From NCBI RefSeq assembly GCF_026262505.1, contig NC_067207.1:24520082-24584081 (forward strand): a DNA stretch of 64,000 nucleotides. Reading direction: 5' to 3'. Below, piece by piece: positions 8,041 to 16,537 of this stretch (its first letter is position 1; every line of letters begins with the position of its first letter). The translations under genes and the position numbers were made by a program. The notes under the pieces were generated by a model. That model did not search any database. It saw nothing but the letters and a program-made list of their open reading frames with translations, and was not told where the DNA came from. Source of the DNA: Trichomonas vaginalis G3. Its lineage: Eukaryota > Parabasalia > Trichomonadida > Trichomonadidae.

Positions 8041-8104
8041 AGGTGAAAAAAGAGGTGAAAAAACAGGTGAGATCTCACCTCTTCACCTAAATTATATTTT
8101 TTGG
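8041..8104 (-). terminator. Nested hairpin module (minus orientation)
   Basis: Contains the perfect palindrome AGGTGAGATCTCACCT (8065-8080) flanked by repeated AGGTGA words, in reverse orientation to the module at 7864. It follows the stop of the short minus-strand frame at 8128, in keeping with a 3'-end role. Confidence 0.4.
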
Positions 8105-8127
8105 TGAATTCAATAAAAATAAATGGT

Positions 8128-8250
8128 TCATTTACTCACAATATTTTTTACAAAACGACCCCAAACTTTTAACTTCTTTTCTGCAGCTTCAAATGCTATC
8201 TTAGCGAGTTCATATTCTCTAAATTCTCTCTTTAAATCTTCTTTTCCCAT
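8128..8250 (-). CDS. Short charged peptide, 40 residues
   Basis: A short minus-strand frame starting MGKEDLKREF and ending IVSK, predicted to be a single charged amphipathic helix. It starts 4 bases after the stop of the KilA-type gene and is followed by a hairpin module, so it may be a small gene in the same transcript. No family is recognised. Confidence 0.4.
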   Translation of the reverse strand: MGKEDLKREFREYELAKIAFEAAEKKLKVWGRFVKNIVSK

Positions 8251-8254
8251 TGGT

Positions 8255-8791
8255 CTATTCGTATGGAGAATCTCTATAACCATAATATATCTCACGTTCA
8301 TGTTCTAATTGTTTCACACATTTTTCCAACTTCTTCTTCGAACAAAGGTTAGCATTCTCCACTGTATCTTCGAGTTCTTCTTCATCTAACTTCTCATGAA
8401 CTTTCTTGTCTATGGAGTCCATAATATCTTTGACATAAAATGCATACTTTACAGAGCACCATTCAGCAACAAAATGAACGAGGTCAGCATGTATGTAAAT
8501 ACCTTTGAATTCATTCATAACGCCCTTAGTAAGCTCATAAAATGCTTGTTTTGAGGTTGAGCCACTTTTGGCTCGACCGTATTCTTTCAACCAAAACTCA
8601 AGAATTTCCTGCATTTTAGCACTATTGAGAAATCTGTTTAAATGGTTTAACTTTCCTGCTTCTCTCGCCATCTTTGTTGCATTAATGTAACCATCCTTGT
8701 CTCTACGTAAGACTTCAATACCATTATAAGTGCCTTTTGTGAATGTTTCACCATTAGATTTGTTCGTGAATGTTTTTGCTTCGACTGACAT
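8255..8791 (-). CDS. KilA-N domain protein
   Basis: A 178-residue protein starting MSVEAKTF. Residues about 22-50 contain GYINATKMAREAGK, the core KilA-N signature, followed by a helical section with F-x-L-x-x-LVHFVAEW-C-S-V-K-Y-A typical of the end of the domain. KilA-N proteins bind DNA in large DNA viruses and phages. I took the ATG at 8791 because the segment upstream of it repeats the promoter block of the gene at 6814 (TGTATGTAAGAACAG). A tail of charged residues follows the domain. GGTTGAGCCA and its mirror form a small palindrome inside the gene (8555-8578). Confidence 0.75.
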   Translation of the reverse strand: MSVEAKTFTNKSNGETFTKGTYNGIEVLRRDKDGYINATKMAREAGKLNHLNRFLNSAKMQEILEFWLKEYGRAKSGSTSKQAFYELTKGVMNEFKGIYIHADLVHFVAEWCSVKYAFYVKDIMDSIDKKVHEKLDEEELEDTVENANLCSKKKLEKCVKQLEHEREIYYGYRDSPYE

Positions 8792-8877
8792 TTCTGTTCT
8801 TACATACAAAATAAAAAAATAAAAAAAATAAAACTAACTTTATTTTTGGTCTTTTGTGAAAATTCACGAAAATTCAA

Positions 8878-8941
8878 GAGGTGAAAAAAGAGGTGAAAAA
8901 AGAGGTGACATCTCACCTCTTCACCTAAATTATATTTTTGT
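8878..8941 (-). terminator. Nested hairpin module after the integrase
   Basis: Minus-strand module with AGGTGAGATGTCACCT and two further TCACC words, ending about 25 bases from the integrase stop. It lies between the integrase and the downstream KilA-type gene on the same strand. Confidence 0.4.
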
Positions 8942-8965
8942 CTGATTTACATCCAACGAAAAAGT

Positions 8966-10051
8966 TTAGAAGAATTTTCTTATTCTTTCTGGCATGTTTT
9001 TATCTTTCCAGTACTCCCGCTCTAATGGTCCCAGATGAGTTGGTTTAGATTCTCTCAAGTTCTTAGATGGTATAACATCTTCAACGCCTCCTTCATATCT
9101 TACTTTATAAGTGTCATCGTTTGTGTTATAGTCAAGTATTTCAATAACCACTCCTCGCTTTGCTTCGTCAATGGTTTCAGCAAGTTTGCCATTACTACTT
9201 TCGACTAATTTATGTCGAGGGTAAAATGCTATGGAGTCGTCAGCAGCTTTTATAAGATATCCATTACCTTGCGTAGAGTCTACGATATAATAATTTCGAC
9301 TTAACCTTAAACGTTTCTTTGTCAATGGTTTGTCGTCAAGAACTACACGAACTTTTGTACCAGGAATGAGAGTAAATTGTGTTGAATTTCTGATATTTTG
9401 TGTTTGGCTTCGTTTCTTTTGTATATACTTTTCTTCTTGTTGTTGTGTCATTGAATTTGGTGTATGTCCTGTTGTAGAATGTGTTGAGGAATTATATACT
9501 TCGAGAAAATGTTTCATTGTTTCTTCGGTAAAGTCTCGCTCTTGATTTAAATCTCTGAGAGTCCTTATGAAGCGGTTAATGATACCGAGTATGTTATGGT
9601 TATGGTCTTCAGTAGTGTAGTGAGTTATGTTATGCTTAATGAGAAATTCTGTGATTTCGTTGCTGAGGTATGCACCGTCTTGGTCTGATGTTAAAATACT
9701 TGGGCTATGTTCTGCTACAAACTTTTGTAAAACTCTTAACACTTCATGAGTTCCTTTATTTCTCATTATATACGCATATGCTTTACGAGTGTTAACATTT
9801 ATGAAGATGAGGAATGGTTTATGTCCTCCTTTTCTGCTTTGAATGAGAGTGTCAAATTGGTATGCGTCAGGAGTGTTGGAGTAAATTGGTAAAAAGTAGT
9901 CGTAAGGATTTATTTTTGTTTGATGTACAACATTTTTGTCAAAGAACCTTTTCACTTCAGCTCTGTTAGTAAATCCCGAACTCTTTGCAGCTTCATTGAA
10001 CTTCTTAAATGACCTCCATGGATGTTGTTCGAATACTTCTTTCAAGCTCAT
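8966..10051 (-). CDS. Polinton integrase (retrovirus-like, RVE core)
   Basis: A 361-residue integrase that inserts the element's DNA. The core runs from about residue 60 to 205, with YQFDTL near 67, LTSDQDGAYLS near 120 and the LGIINRFIRTLRDLN helix near 155, the usual layout of the Polinton DDE enzyme. A chromo-like segment (VVIEILDYNTNDD onward, about residues 305-345) closes the protein, as is common for Polinton integrases. The frame is open. It lies 20 bases downstream of the tail-fibre gene on the same strand. Element C carries a related integrase part at 21152-21766. Confidence 0.9.
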   Translation of the reverse strand: MSLKEVFEQHPWRSFKKFNEAAKSSGFTNRAEVKRFFDKNVVHQTKINPYDYFLPIYSNTPDAYQFDTLIQSRKGGHKPFLIFINVNTRKAYAYIMRNKGTHEVLRVLQKFVAEHSPSILTSDQDGAYLSNEITEFLIKHNITHYTTEDHNHNILGIINRFIRTLRDLNQERDFTEETMKHFLEVYNSSTHSTTGHTPNSMTQQQEEKYIQKKRSQTQNIRNSTQFTLIPGTKVRVVLDDKPLTKKRLRLSRNYYIVDSTQGNGYLIKAADDSIAFYPRHKLVESSNGKLAETIDEAKRGVVIEILDYNTNDDTYKVRYEGGVEDVIPSKNLRESKPTHLGPLEREYWKDKNMPERIRKFF

Positions 10052-10070
10052 TTATGTAAAGTTAAAGATT

Positions 10071-13000
10071 TTAACCAACTCGTATCCAAGCGTGCATTGT
10101 TATATAAGGAGGCATATAATCTTTTCCATTACCTGCTGGGTCTGTAATACCAGCTACAACATGTGTATGATTTCCTGCAGTTCCACAGAAAATACCTGTG
10201 CTAACATCTTTGGGGTCAGTTGTGATATCATATCTATTCATTCCCTGTCTATTCGAACCCGCTGCAAGATTTATATAACCTCTTTTTGTTATTGAATGTG
10301 AATGGTTTCCTTCCACAGATGTTCTTCCACTGAACCTATGCATATGTGAAGGAAGGTTTTCAATACCTATTTTCTTTGAACCTCCCATCTTCATTGACTG
10401 CGTATTAGTGTAGAATGGAAAACTGTCAACTATTTCATACCATCTACCACCAAATAAAGTGTTTGGATTTATTGGATTCATAGACGTATAAACAGCTCCT
10501 ATAGGATATATTAAATCATATATGCTCATAACTCTATAAACATATTCTAAAGAACTTATGTCATTAAATACCATTTGGAATGTATCTCCCGGATGAAATG
10601 TTGCATTTGTTCCACTTTTATAATGTAATGTTAGTTCAATAGAATTATCCAAGAAAAATTCAAAAGTATCTGGTTGAAGACCTCTAACAAATTCAAATGG
10701 AGTTGCTGGTTCACCATTTATAATTTCTGTTGTAAATGTCATTGTATCTGGTTTCGAAAATTTCTTTGTTAGTTCTGCATCCACATAAGTTTTATCTGCT
10801 TTCTTGTCTAACATTGCTGGTAGTTCATATGCTTCAAAGTTTCTGGCATGATCTTCGGTATTCCTGCAACTCTTATCTAAATTGTTAAGAGTATCTTTTA
10901 CGCTTGTACTCGGATTCTCTAAAGGTGCACTTGAACCAAGGTCAAAGTTCAATATTATGTCGTCTGCTCTAACAGTAGTGAAGGATTTATGTGTATGGTT
11001 CTTGTCTGCTTTCTTGTCATATAAATCTTGAGCAGTGAATTTAATATTATGTTCATCCTTCATGACATAAACATCTTTACATCTAATGTTTCTCATCGTC
11101 GTTATGTCGTCATCCGATGTTAAACCTTGTGGAAAGTTAGGAGGTTTACAATATAATGCATCCCCACCAGTTTCTTCAACCGTTCCTTCAATACTTTCTA
11201 TAGCAACAGTTGTGAAGGATTTATGTGTATGGTTCTTGTCTGCTTTCTTATCTAACATTGCTGGTAGTTCATGTGCTTCAAAGTTTCTGGCATGACTTTC
11301 AATGTTCCTGCAACTGTTATCTAAACTGTTAAGAGTATCTTTTACGCTTGTACTTGGATTTTCTAATGGTGCACTTGAACCAAGGTCAAAGTTCAATATT
11401 ATGTCGTCTGCTCTAACAGTAGTGAAGGATTTATGTGTATGGTTCTTGTCAGCTTTACTGTCTAAAGAAGTTTGAAGTTCATTTATATCGGAGATGTTGT
11501 GTTTATGAGATTTCAAAACTTTGTTCGTTGCGTCAAGTTCAACTTTGTCAGCTTTACTTTTAATAGCATCTTCAAACGTTATTTTTGCCTTAACTCTTAA
11601 CATAAATCTTGGTTCAACTAATACACCATTAACAGAGAAAGTAGAGGCATAAATTTCATCGTTATAACTAAATGCTTCTGGTGCTTTACCTGTGTCATAC
11701 TGTACAGTACAGCTTATGTCATAACCTTTAGCACGAATGTATTTATATCTTCTTTCATTAACATTTTTTGTCTTCGCTTCATCACTTCGTGTTAAATATC
11801 CATGGTAGTCCGTTATAATCTGTTCGTCTGAAGTTATATAATGAACGTGGTTTTTATCTGCTTTTTCGGCTAATTTCTCATTAACATCATTCACTTCTAA
11901 TTCAACTCTTCCGCCAGAACTCTTATTATCATTAATCTTTTTCATTAATTCGGTAATTACGTCATAAAGACTATATTCTGTTTTCGGTTTTGTAAATAAT
12001 GAGTCAAAATTTCTTTTCATCATTACATCGCTGACATTAATGATATCACCAATTCCTTTTTCATTTATTCTCTTCATTAATTCTGCAATAATGACGAATA
12101 TATAATCTGTTAATTTATTCTCTTCATCGAGGGTTATAGAATGTTTTGAAATTGAATCATTAACTCCTCTAAATAAATCAATAACTTCAGGATACACGTT
12201 TTTAATGTCTTGAATAACCCGACCAGTATCCTCGCCACTATGTGGCTCTGAGCCCGTTGGGCTCTGTTGTTCATGTTCTTCGTTCCCGTCGTTACGTGGT
12301 TTTATATCTCTAACCATCATCAACGCAGCCATAACCGGAGGGTTTGTTGCTACCTGTTCGAAAATCCGTCCGTTATGTATGGTATATCTAAATAATTTCT
12401 TTGTGTTTGTTAAAACATTTGAAACAAGTCTTTTAAAACCATCTACAAAATTTCCTGTTTCACCTAATGTTCTTGCAGCATTTACAAGCTCACCCATTCC
12501 CGCTTTTGACCCCAAAAACGTCCATATTGCATTTATTTCACTCTGTATAGTTGTCCATTCAGCGAAACTAACACCCGCATTCGCTAAGCTGAAAATGAAA
12601 TTCAGTGGATCGAACTTAATTCCACCTTCTTTTTCAATTTCAACGAACTCACTAACATGAGATTTTAAATATTCTTTCGTTAAAATTGTTTTCCCCGATG
12701 TTATGTCATTAACGAAACTATCACCGTCAAAAGTTAACGAATTCAATTTCGTCGTTGATGCTTTTATTTCATACACCGCTTTATCGATAGTTTTTGGCTC
12801 ACCTTCTTTAGAAGCATATGAAACATTAATGAATGAATTATATGTATTCGTGAATGAATTAAAATCAATGATTTTCATTAATGACGCCTTTAATGATTCA
12901 TTAACTGTTGAATCCCTTAAAACAATTAATGAACTGTCATGGGCTTCGCCCTGGTCGCTTCGGTCTGAAAGACCTTCAGGACTCAAAGAGTCCGTTTGCG

Positions 13001-13277
13001 ACTTTATGAAAGGTACACTGCAAACCGTCGAGTTTGGATCAAATGCTGTAGTTGGTGCAGGAATATTAATGATATAAGTCATTAAATCATTAAGTGACGT
13101 AAATAATGTTGTCGTTTTTGATTTAATTTCTTTAGCATCTGTTATATATGGTAATTTTATTTCTGTAGTTTCTGAATTAAAGATATTCGCTAAAATGTTT
13201 TGTAAACTGTTTTGAACAGCTGTGTAAACCGTTGAATTCGGAACTCTTACGATTTCACCATCCTTAATAAAAGGCAT
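10071..13277 (-). CDS. Very long phage-type tail-fibre/collar protein
   Basis: A protein of about 1068 residues. The C-terminus carries a phage tail-collar-type domain: YPIGAVYTSMNPINP, GGRWYEI, GGSKKIGIENLPSHMHRF, then H-S-H and H-T-H motifs and MPPYITMHAWIRVG. The middle has repeated KADKNHTHKSFTTV modules within a larger unit of about 60 residues, and HTH-type motifs resembling the metal-binding sites of phage fibre tips. Such proteins form trimeric fibres that bind cell surfaces. The N-terminus carries a CTMPFI-x-x-GE-x-V word that is also in the small protein at 13264-13581. Direct DNA repeats (10812-10990 against 11240-11430) show recent internal duplication. The ATG at 13277 is the first one; the true start may be further up. 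Confidence 0.75.
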   Translation of the reverse strand: MPFIKDGEIVRVPNSTVYTAVQNSLQNILANIFNSETTEIKLPYITDAKEIKSKTTTLFTSLNDLMTYIINIPAPTTAFDPNSTVCSVPFIKSQTDSLSPEGLSDRSDQGEAHDSSLIVLRDSTVNESLKASLMKIIDFNSFTNTYNSFINVSYASKEGEPKTIDKAVYEIKASTTKLNSLTFDGDSFVNDITSGKTILTKEYLKSHVSEFVEIEKEGGIKFDPLNFIFSLANAGVSFAEWTTIQSEINAIWTFLGSKAGMGELVNAARTLGETGNFVDGFKRLVSNVLTNTKKLFRYTIHNGRIFEQVATNPPVMAALMMVRDIKPRNDGNEEHEQQSPTGSEPHSGEDTGRVIQDIKNVYPEVIDLFRGVNDSISKHSITLDEENKLTDYIFVIIAELMKRINEKGIGDIINVSDVMMKRNFDSLFTKPKTEYSLYDVITELMKKINDNKSSGGRVELEVNDVNEKLAEKADKNHVHYITSDEQIITDYHGYLTRSDEAKTKNVNERRYKYIRAKGYDISCTVQYDTGKAPEAFSYNDEIYASTFSVNGVLVEPRFMLRVKAKITFEDAIKSKADKVELDATNKVLKSHKHNISDINELQTSLDSKADKNHTHKSFTTVRADDIILNFDLGSSAPLENPSTSVKDTLNSLDNSCRNIESHARNFEAHELPAMLDKKADKNHTHKSFTTVAIESIEGTVEETGGDALYCKPPNFPQGLTSDDDITTMRNIRCKDVYVMKDEHNIKFTAQDLYDKKADKNHTHKSFTTVRADDIILNFDLGSSAPLENPSTSVKDTLNNLDKSCRNTEDHARNFEAYELPAMLDKKADKTYVDAELTKKFSKPDTMTFTTEIINGEPATPFEFVRGLQPDTFEFFLDNSIELTLHYKSGTNATFHPGDTFQMVFNDISSLEYVYRVMSIYDLIYPIGAVYTSMNPINPNTLFGGRWYEIVDSFPFYTNTQSMKMGGSKKIGIENLPSHMHRFSGRTSVEGNHSHSITKRGYINLAAGSNRQGMNRYDITTDPKDVSTGIFCGTAGNHTHVVAGITDPAGNGKDYMPPYITMHAWIRVG

Positions 13278-13581
13278 TGTACATCGACGTAGTGCTTGGG
13301 TCAAATCTTTCGGGATTATAATTCAACATATATTCTAACGCTTCATATACAGACCTATAAACAGTTGTGTCGTTCTTCATGACAACTTCACCATTTACAA
13401 TGAATGGCATAGTGCATGGAGTTAAAATAGGGTCAAACTTTTCATAGTCCTTCCATGTTATGTATTTCTCGGTATTTCCATCAGAAATAACAATATATTT
13501 GTCAGTAAGTGTGAGAGAGTATTGACCAAAATATAAACGTTTAGCTCTGTCAGCTTCATACGCATATGCAGCAATACTCAT
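13264..13581 (-). CDS. Small protein upstream of the fibre gene, fibre N-terminus-like
   Basis: A 105-residue protein with TLTDKYIVISDGNTEKYITWKDY-type beta segments and then CTMPFIVNGEVV, the same word as at the start of the fibre protein. It may be a fibre-attachment or adaptor domain encoded separately, or a repeat of the fibre head. It starts divergently from the penton-like gene, sharing a short AT-rich spacer. Confidence 0.5.
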   Translation of the reverse strand: MSIAAYAYEADRAKRLYFGQYSLTLTDKYIVISDGNTEKYITWKDYEKFDPILTPCTMPFIVNGEVVMKNDTTVYRSVYEALEYMLNYNPERFDPSTTSMYNAFY

Positions 13582-13598
13582 ATTTTAATGAGAATAAA

Positions 13599-14375
13599 AT
13601 GTTGTTCTATTTGCAAAGTACAGACCCAAACGAATACGGGACAGTAAAGCTACAAACAAACTTAGGTCTTCAGAATGAAGCGCTTGCTTTCAGAGTTGTT
13701 GACTTCAATACTATCGCTTCATTCGTTATAACAGATGAAACAGATTTCATGGAGCTTGAAATAGATGGAAAGAAGCACGAAATAAGATTTCACAATAATG
13801 TAGAATATAAGATGGAAACATTAGCTGGAGTGTTAAATGCGCTCATAAATACTACAATAAACAAGGAGAACGAAGAAAACTTAATGAATGTTAAACTTAT
13901 TGCAGGAGTTTTGAAGTTCAGTTATGCGAAGGAGTTTAAGATAACACGAATGAGTCATAGAGTTCAATTGCTTCTGGGAGCATACCATATGACATGTCCT
14001 TTGAAAAGTGTTGACAAAACGATTGAGATGAAATCTGTTCCATACGTATGTTATGGTAATTGTTTATACGTTGAGTCAAAAATAGCTAATGTCACAGGTA
14101 TTTCAGGAGTTAATAGTAAAGGTTCAGTAGAATATAAATCCTTCTGTTATGCAGTCAATTCAATGTTCATTCCAAACGTTCCTGTCATAGTAACTCATTT
14201 AGGTAAATGGGTTCGCATTAGTCCTCATAATTTGAAAGACATGCAATTCAGACTTGTTGACTTTCAAGGAGAGCCTGTAGAACTGAAGGCACCAGTGCGA
14301 ATGACTGTTGAAGTTGACTTTTTAGAAAATATTAAATGCAACAGCTTACAAGAGAACTCAGAGCTAAAAATATAA
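13599..14375 (+). CDS. Penton-like minor capsid protein candidate
   Basis: About 258 residues. The C-terminal part reads DMQFRLVDFQGEPVELKAP followed by V-R-M-T-V-E-V, matching the closing strands of Polinton/virophage penton proteins, which end in a pattern like F-x-L-x-D-x-x-G-x-P-x-x-L. The rest is beta-rich, as expected for a single jelly roll. A counterpart with ITLTLVDANFVPVKLLCP is found in element D near 62050-62110. An ATG 33 bases upstream (13566) lies inside the divergent gene, so I prefer 13599. Identification rests on the C-terminal pattern. Confidence 0.5.
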   Translation: MLFYLQSTDPNEYGTVKLQTNLGLQNEALAFRVVDFNTIASFVITDETDFMELEIDGKKHEIRFHNNVEYKMETLAGVLNALINTTINKENEENLMNVKLIAGVLKFSYAKEFKITRMSHRVQLLLGAYHMTCPLKSVDKTIEMKSVPYVCYGNCLYVESKIANVTGISGVNSKGSVEYKSFCYAVNSMFIPNVPVIVTHLGKWVRISPHNLKDMQFRLVDFQGEPVELKAPVRMTVEVDFLENIKCNSLQENSELKI

Positions 14376-14605
14376 AGTATGAATGTTATGTATTAGGTCA
14401 TGAACTTTGGTTATTGCTGTTTGATGAAACAAATGAGTTAGTTATGTCAGTCAAGAGAACAGAAAAAGGCGTCAAAGGCGCCGAGCGCAAAGCGCTATAT
14501 TGTGTTAGTGAAAACTGCACCAAGTCAATAAGATTAGGTTTGCATTATGAAGATGAGTTCGATACTGTTGAAGAAGTTTTGGATAGATATTACAAATTGC
14601 TTTAA
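14336..14605 (+). CDS. Hypothetical small protein, 89 residues
   Basis: Overlaps the end of the penton-like gene by 40 bases and ends by overlapping the convergent gene at 14602. Mixed alpha/beta with an acidic C-terminal helix. A palindrome AGCGC-aaa-GCGCT (14484-14496) is translated within it. No family recognised. Confidence 0.45.
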   Translation: MQQLTRELRAKNIKYECYVLGHELWLLLFDETNELVMSVKRTEKGVKGAERKALYCVSENCTKSIRLGLHYEDEFDTVEEVLDRYYKLL

Positions 14606-15055
14606 TTTACTAAAACATATTTCAAACAAAGCTTATATTCTGTTGAAAGTTTTGTATACTCGTTCGAATATTTATACTTAAACTCAACTCCTGTAGTTCC
14701 TGGTGTTTCAATGATGCGGATGTTACCTATTTTCATGAATGGTGGCGTTTGACCACAGCATTCGATTTCAGGGTCGAGATAGTCAATGACACATTGTTTC
14801 CCTGTTATTCGTGATATAACATTTTCAAGGTCCTCCTTTGTTAGAATTATTTGGTTCTTGCTTATAAGATTTGTCAAAAGCTTCTTATCGTCTTTGAGTA
14901 AAATTGTTTGGTATAACTGAAGAAGGTAATGGTCTACGTTATCTGAAGGATTTGTTTGAACATTTGTGTAAGGGTTGTCGTTGGCTTCTCTTGAAAGAAT
15001 TTGGTCCAGTGGTGGATACTCTAACTTAACATCTGATGTAGCGTTAGCGTTTGAA
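14602..15055 (-). CDS. Small protein with a conserved E-C-C-G motif, shared by elements A and D
   Basis: The coding frame runs from about 15055 to 14602. Near its C-terminus it has DPEIECCGQTPPFMKIGN followed by a beta stretch with VEFKYKY. The gene at 60910-61188 in element D has EPDISCCGVSYNV followed by TLNLKYSF, clearly the same family. Two adjacent cysteines and a glycine suggest a metal or disulfide site. No named family recognised. Confidence 0.5.
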
Positions 15056-15118
15056 GCTGTTTAAATTCACGGATTTCAGTTCTGGTTCTCTTTCAAACAC
15101 TCTGAACTATAGTTCTTT

Positions 15119-15637
15119 ATGACAATATTGTTTGTCGTTCGTGAGTCAACATTTGATGTTGGTTCAATTGGAACATTAACGGCACCAGCTAAGATGGATT
15201 TGCTTCTCATTTCATATAGAATAAAAACCTTTTATATGTATGAAATGAACAATATACTCGACAAGGGTTTGAATGTAAAGCTAACGAATGAAAATATTGT
15301 TGAATTCACTGAGACAGGTGCTGTGTATAAAGATGTAGAACTACTGAACAAAAGAGCTAAGGGAAGAAGCAGGAACATGAACAAAGGGTGGAAGCCTATA
15401 AAAATTTATGTCAATGATGGCTCAGGAGGTTCAAACATAAAGTATGCAGAAAGTTATAGAGTTTATGCTCTCAAAGGTGAAAAGCCTTCATTTAAGAACA
15501 GCTATTCTAACGCATATCCTCAAAAGTTAACGGATGGGGAAGTGGATGATATGAATGACAGCAAAAATATTAACAGAAATGGCGACAGAGATGCATGGAA
15601 TTTGTTTACCATCAGTCAATTGAAGGTTAAACTTTAA
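15119..15637 (+). CDS. Hypothetical Polinton protein, 172 residues
   Basis: A basic, Asn-rich protein with a beta-rich N-terminal third and a glycine-rich stretch (VNDGSGGSN) near residue 100. It ends by overlapping the convergent ATPase by 4 bases. Genes next to the ATPase in Polintons often encode the maturation protease, but I cannot see the expected catalytic pattern, so I leave it unassigned. Confidence 0.5.
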   Translation: MTILFVVRESTFDVGSIGTLTAPAKMDLLLISYRIKTFYMYEMNNILDKGLNVKLTNENIVEFTETGAVYKDVELLNKRAKGRSRNMNKGWKPIKIYVNDGSGGSNIKYAESYRVYALKGEKPSFKNSYSNAYPQKLTDGEVDDMNDSKNINRNGDRDAWNLFTISQLKVKL

Positions 15638-16521
15638 AACAATGTTGGTCGTTCCCATGGAATATTTTTGACTTTAATGGTATTAGTCATGATATGAATC
15701 TCAAGGTATGAACGAGGAGAGATGAGAGACTTATATGCTTCCCAAATTTCTTCAAAAGGTAATGTTATACCTGACTGTTTCCAAATGAGTTCAATATCAT
15801 AACGTGAGAAACCTTGAAAGATAACGAAGTCAGTTATGAGACGTTTTATGTTTAAAGCAAGAAAACGCCATGTTTGCATAAGTATTGCTACAGTTAAGTG
15901 GTAATGTCTGACTTTAGTAATGATGTTAGCTAATGGTGAGTCAGGCTTTGACACTAAACCTTTTCCGGCGAAGTCGTCGCAAACGAGCAGAGTATTTGAA
16001 GGATACTTTTTGAAGGGGTATTTTGAAAGTTTTGACAGAATGTAGTTTGTAAGTCGTTTCATATCGTAAACTCCTGAGTATTGACGTAAGTGGTGTTTGT
16101 CAATAATTCTTTCCATCTCTTCTGAAGTCTTTTGCATTCCTGACTGTATAAATTCAACGATGGCATAATATTTCCTCTTACGTCGAATGTAACGTTGAAG
16201 AAATTCAATGAGTTCACTGTCTGGAACTTTAACGACAGAGGCTTGAACTTTTGACATAAATGTTTTCGCTGTTGAGTCCATAGAGTCTGAAGTTGCTGAT
16301 ATAATGATTTGGTCATAATATGAGTCATTTCCTAAACGCTCTGTTATGAGTATATGACGAATGAGGTTAAATGTCTTACCTGAACCCATCTTTCCACAAT
16401 AGAAATACACACCATTTGAACAGAATTCATAATCTTTGCTGAAAGGAAGAATGAGAGAAGAGTTAAGTTTGTCTGTAGTTTCATTCATGTCTTCATCTAC
16501 GTCATGTATTAAATGCTTCAT
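15634..16521 (-). CDS. A32-like genome-packaging ATPase
   Basis: A 295-residue FtsK/HerA-superfamily ATPase expected to pump element DNA into capsids. Walker A is GKMGSGKT near residue 43; Walker B is LLVCDDF near 180, followed by the HYHLTVAILMQ segment typical of A32-like enzymes, with a conserved Gln after the Walker B strand. Length is usual for Polinton ATPases and the frame is open. It is divergent from the gene at 16538, with only 16 bases between the two ATGs, which contain TTTTATCTCC. Confidence 0.9.
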   Translation of the reverse strand: MKHLIHDVDEDMNETTDKLNSSLILPFSKDYEFCSNGVYFYCGKMGSGKTFNLIRHILITERLGNDSYYDQIIISATSDSMDSTAKTFMSKVQASVVKVPDSELIEFLQRYIRRKRKYYAIVEFIQSGMQKTSEEMERIIDKHHLRQYSGVYDMKRLTNYILSKLSKYPFKKYPSNTLLVCDDFAGKGLVSKPDSPLANIITKVRHYHLTVAILMQTWRFLALNIKRLITDFVIFQGFSRYDIELIWKQSGITLPFEEIWEAYKSLISPRSYLEIHIMTNTIKVKNIPWERPTLF

Positions 16522-16537
16522 TTTATCTCCATTAAAA

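Noticed and set aside
12703-13077. Plus-strand frames of 93-124 codons opposite the fibre gene
   Set aside because: They mirror the low-stop content of the fibre coding strand and show no domain.
15119-15637. Calling this the Polinton maturation protease
   Set aside because: No convincing His-Asp/Glu-Cys order of an adenain-like protease could be found by eye.
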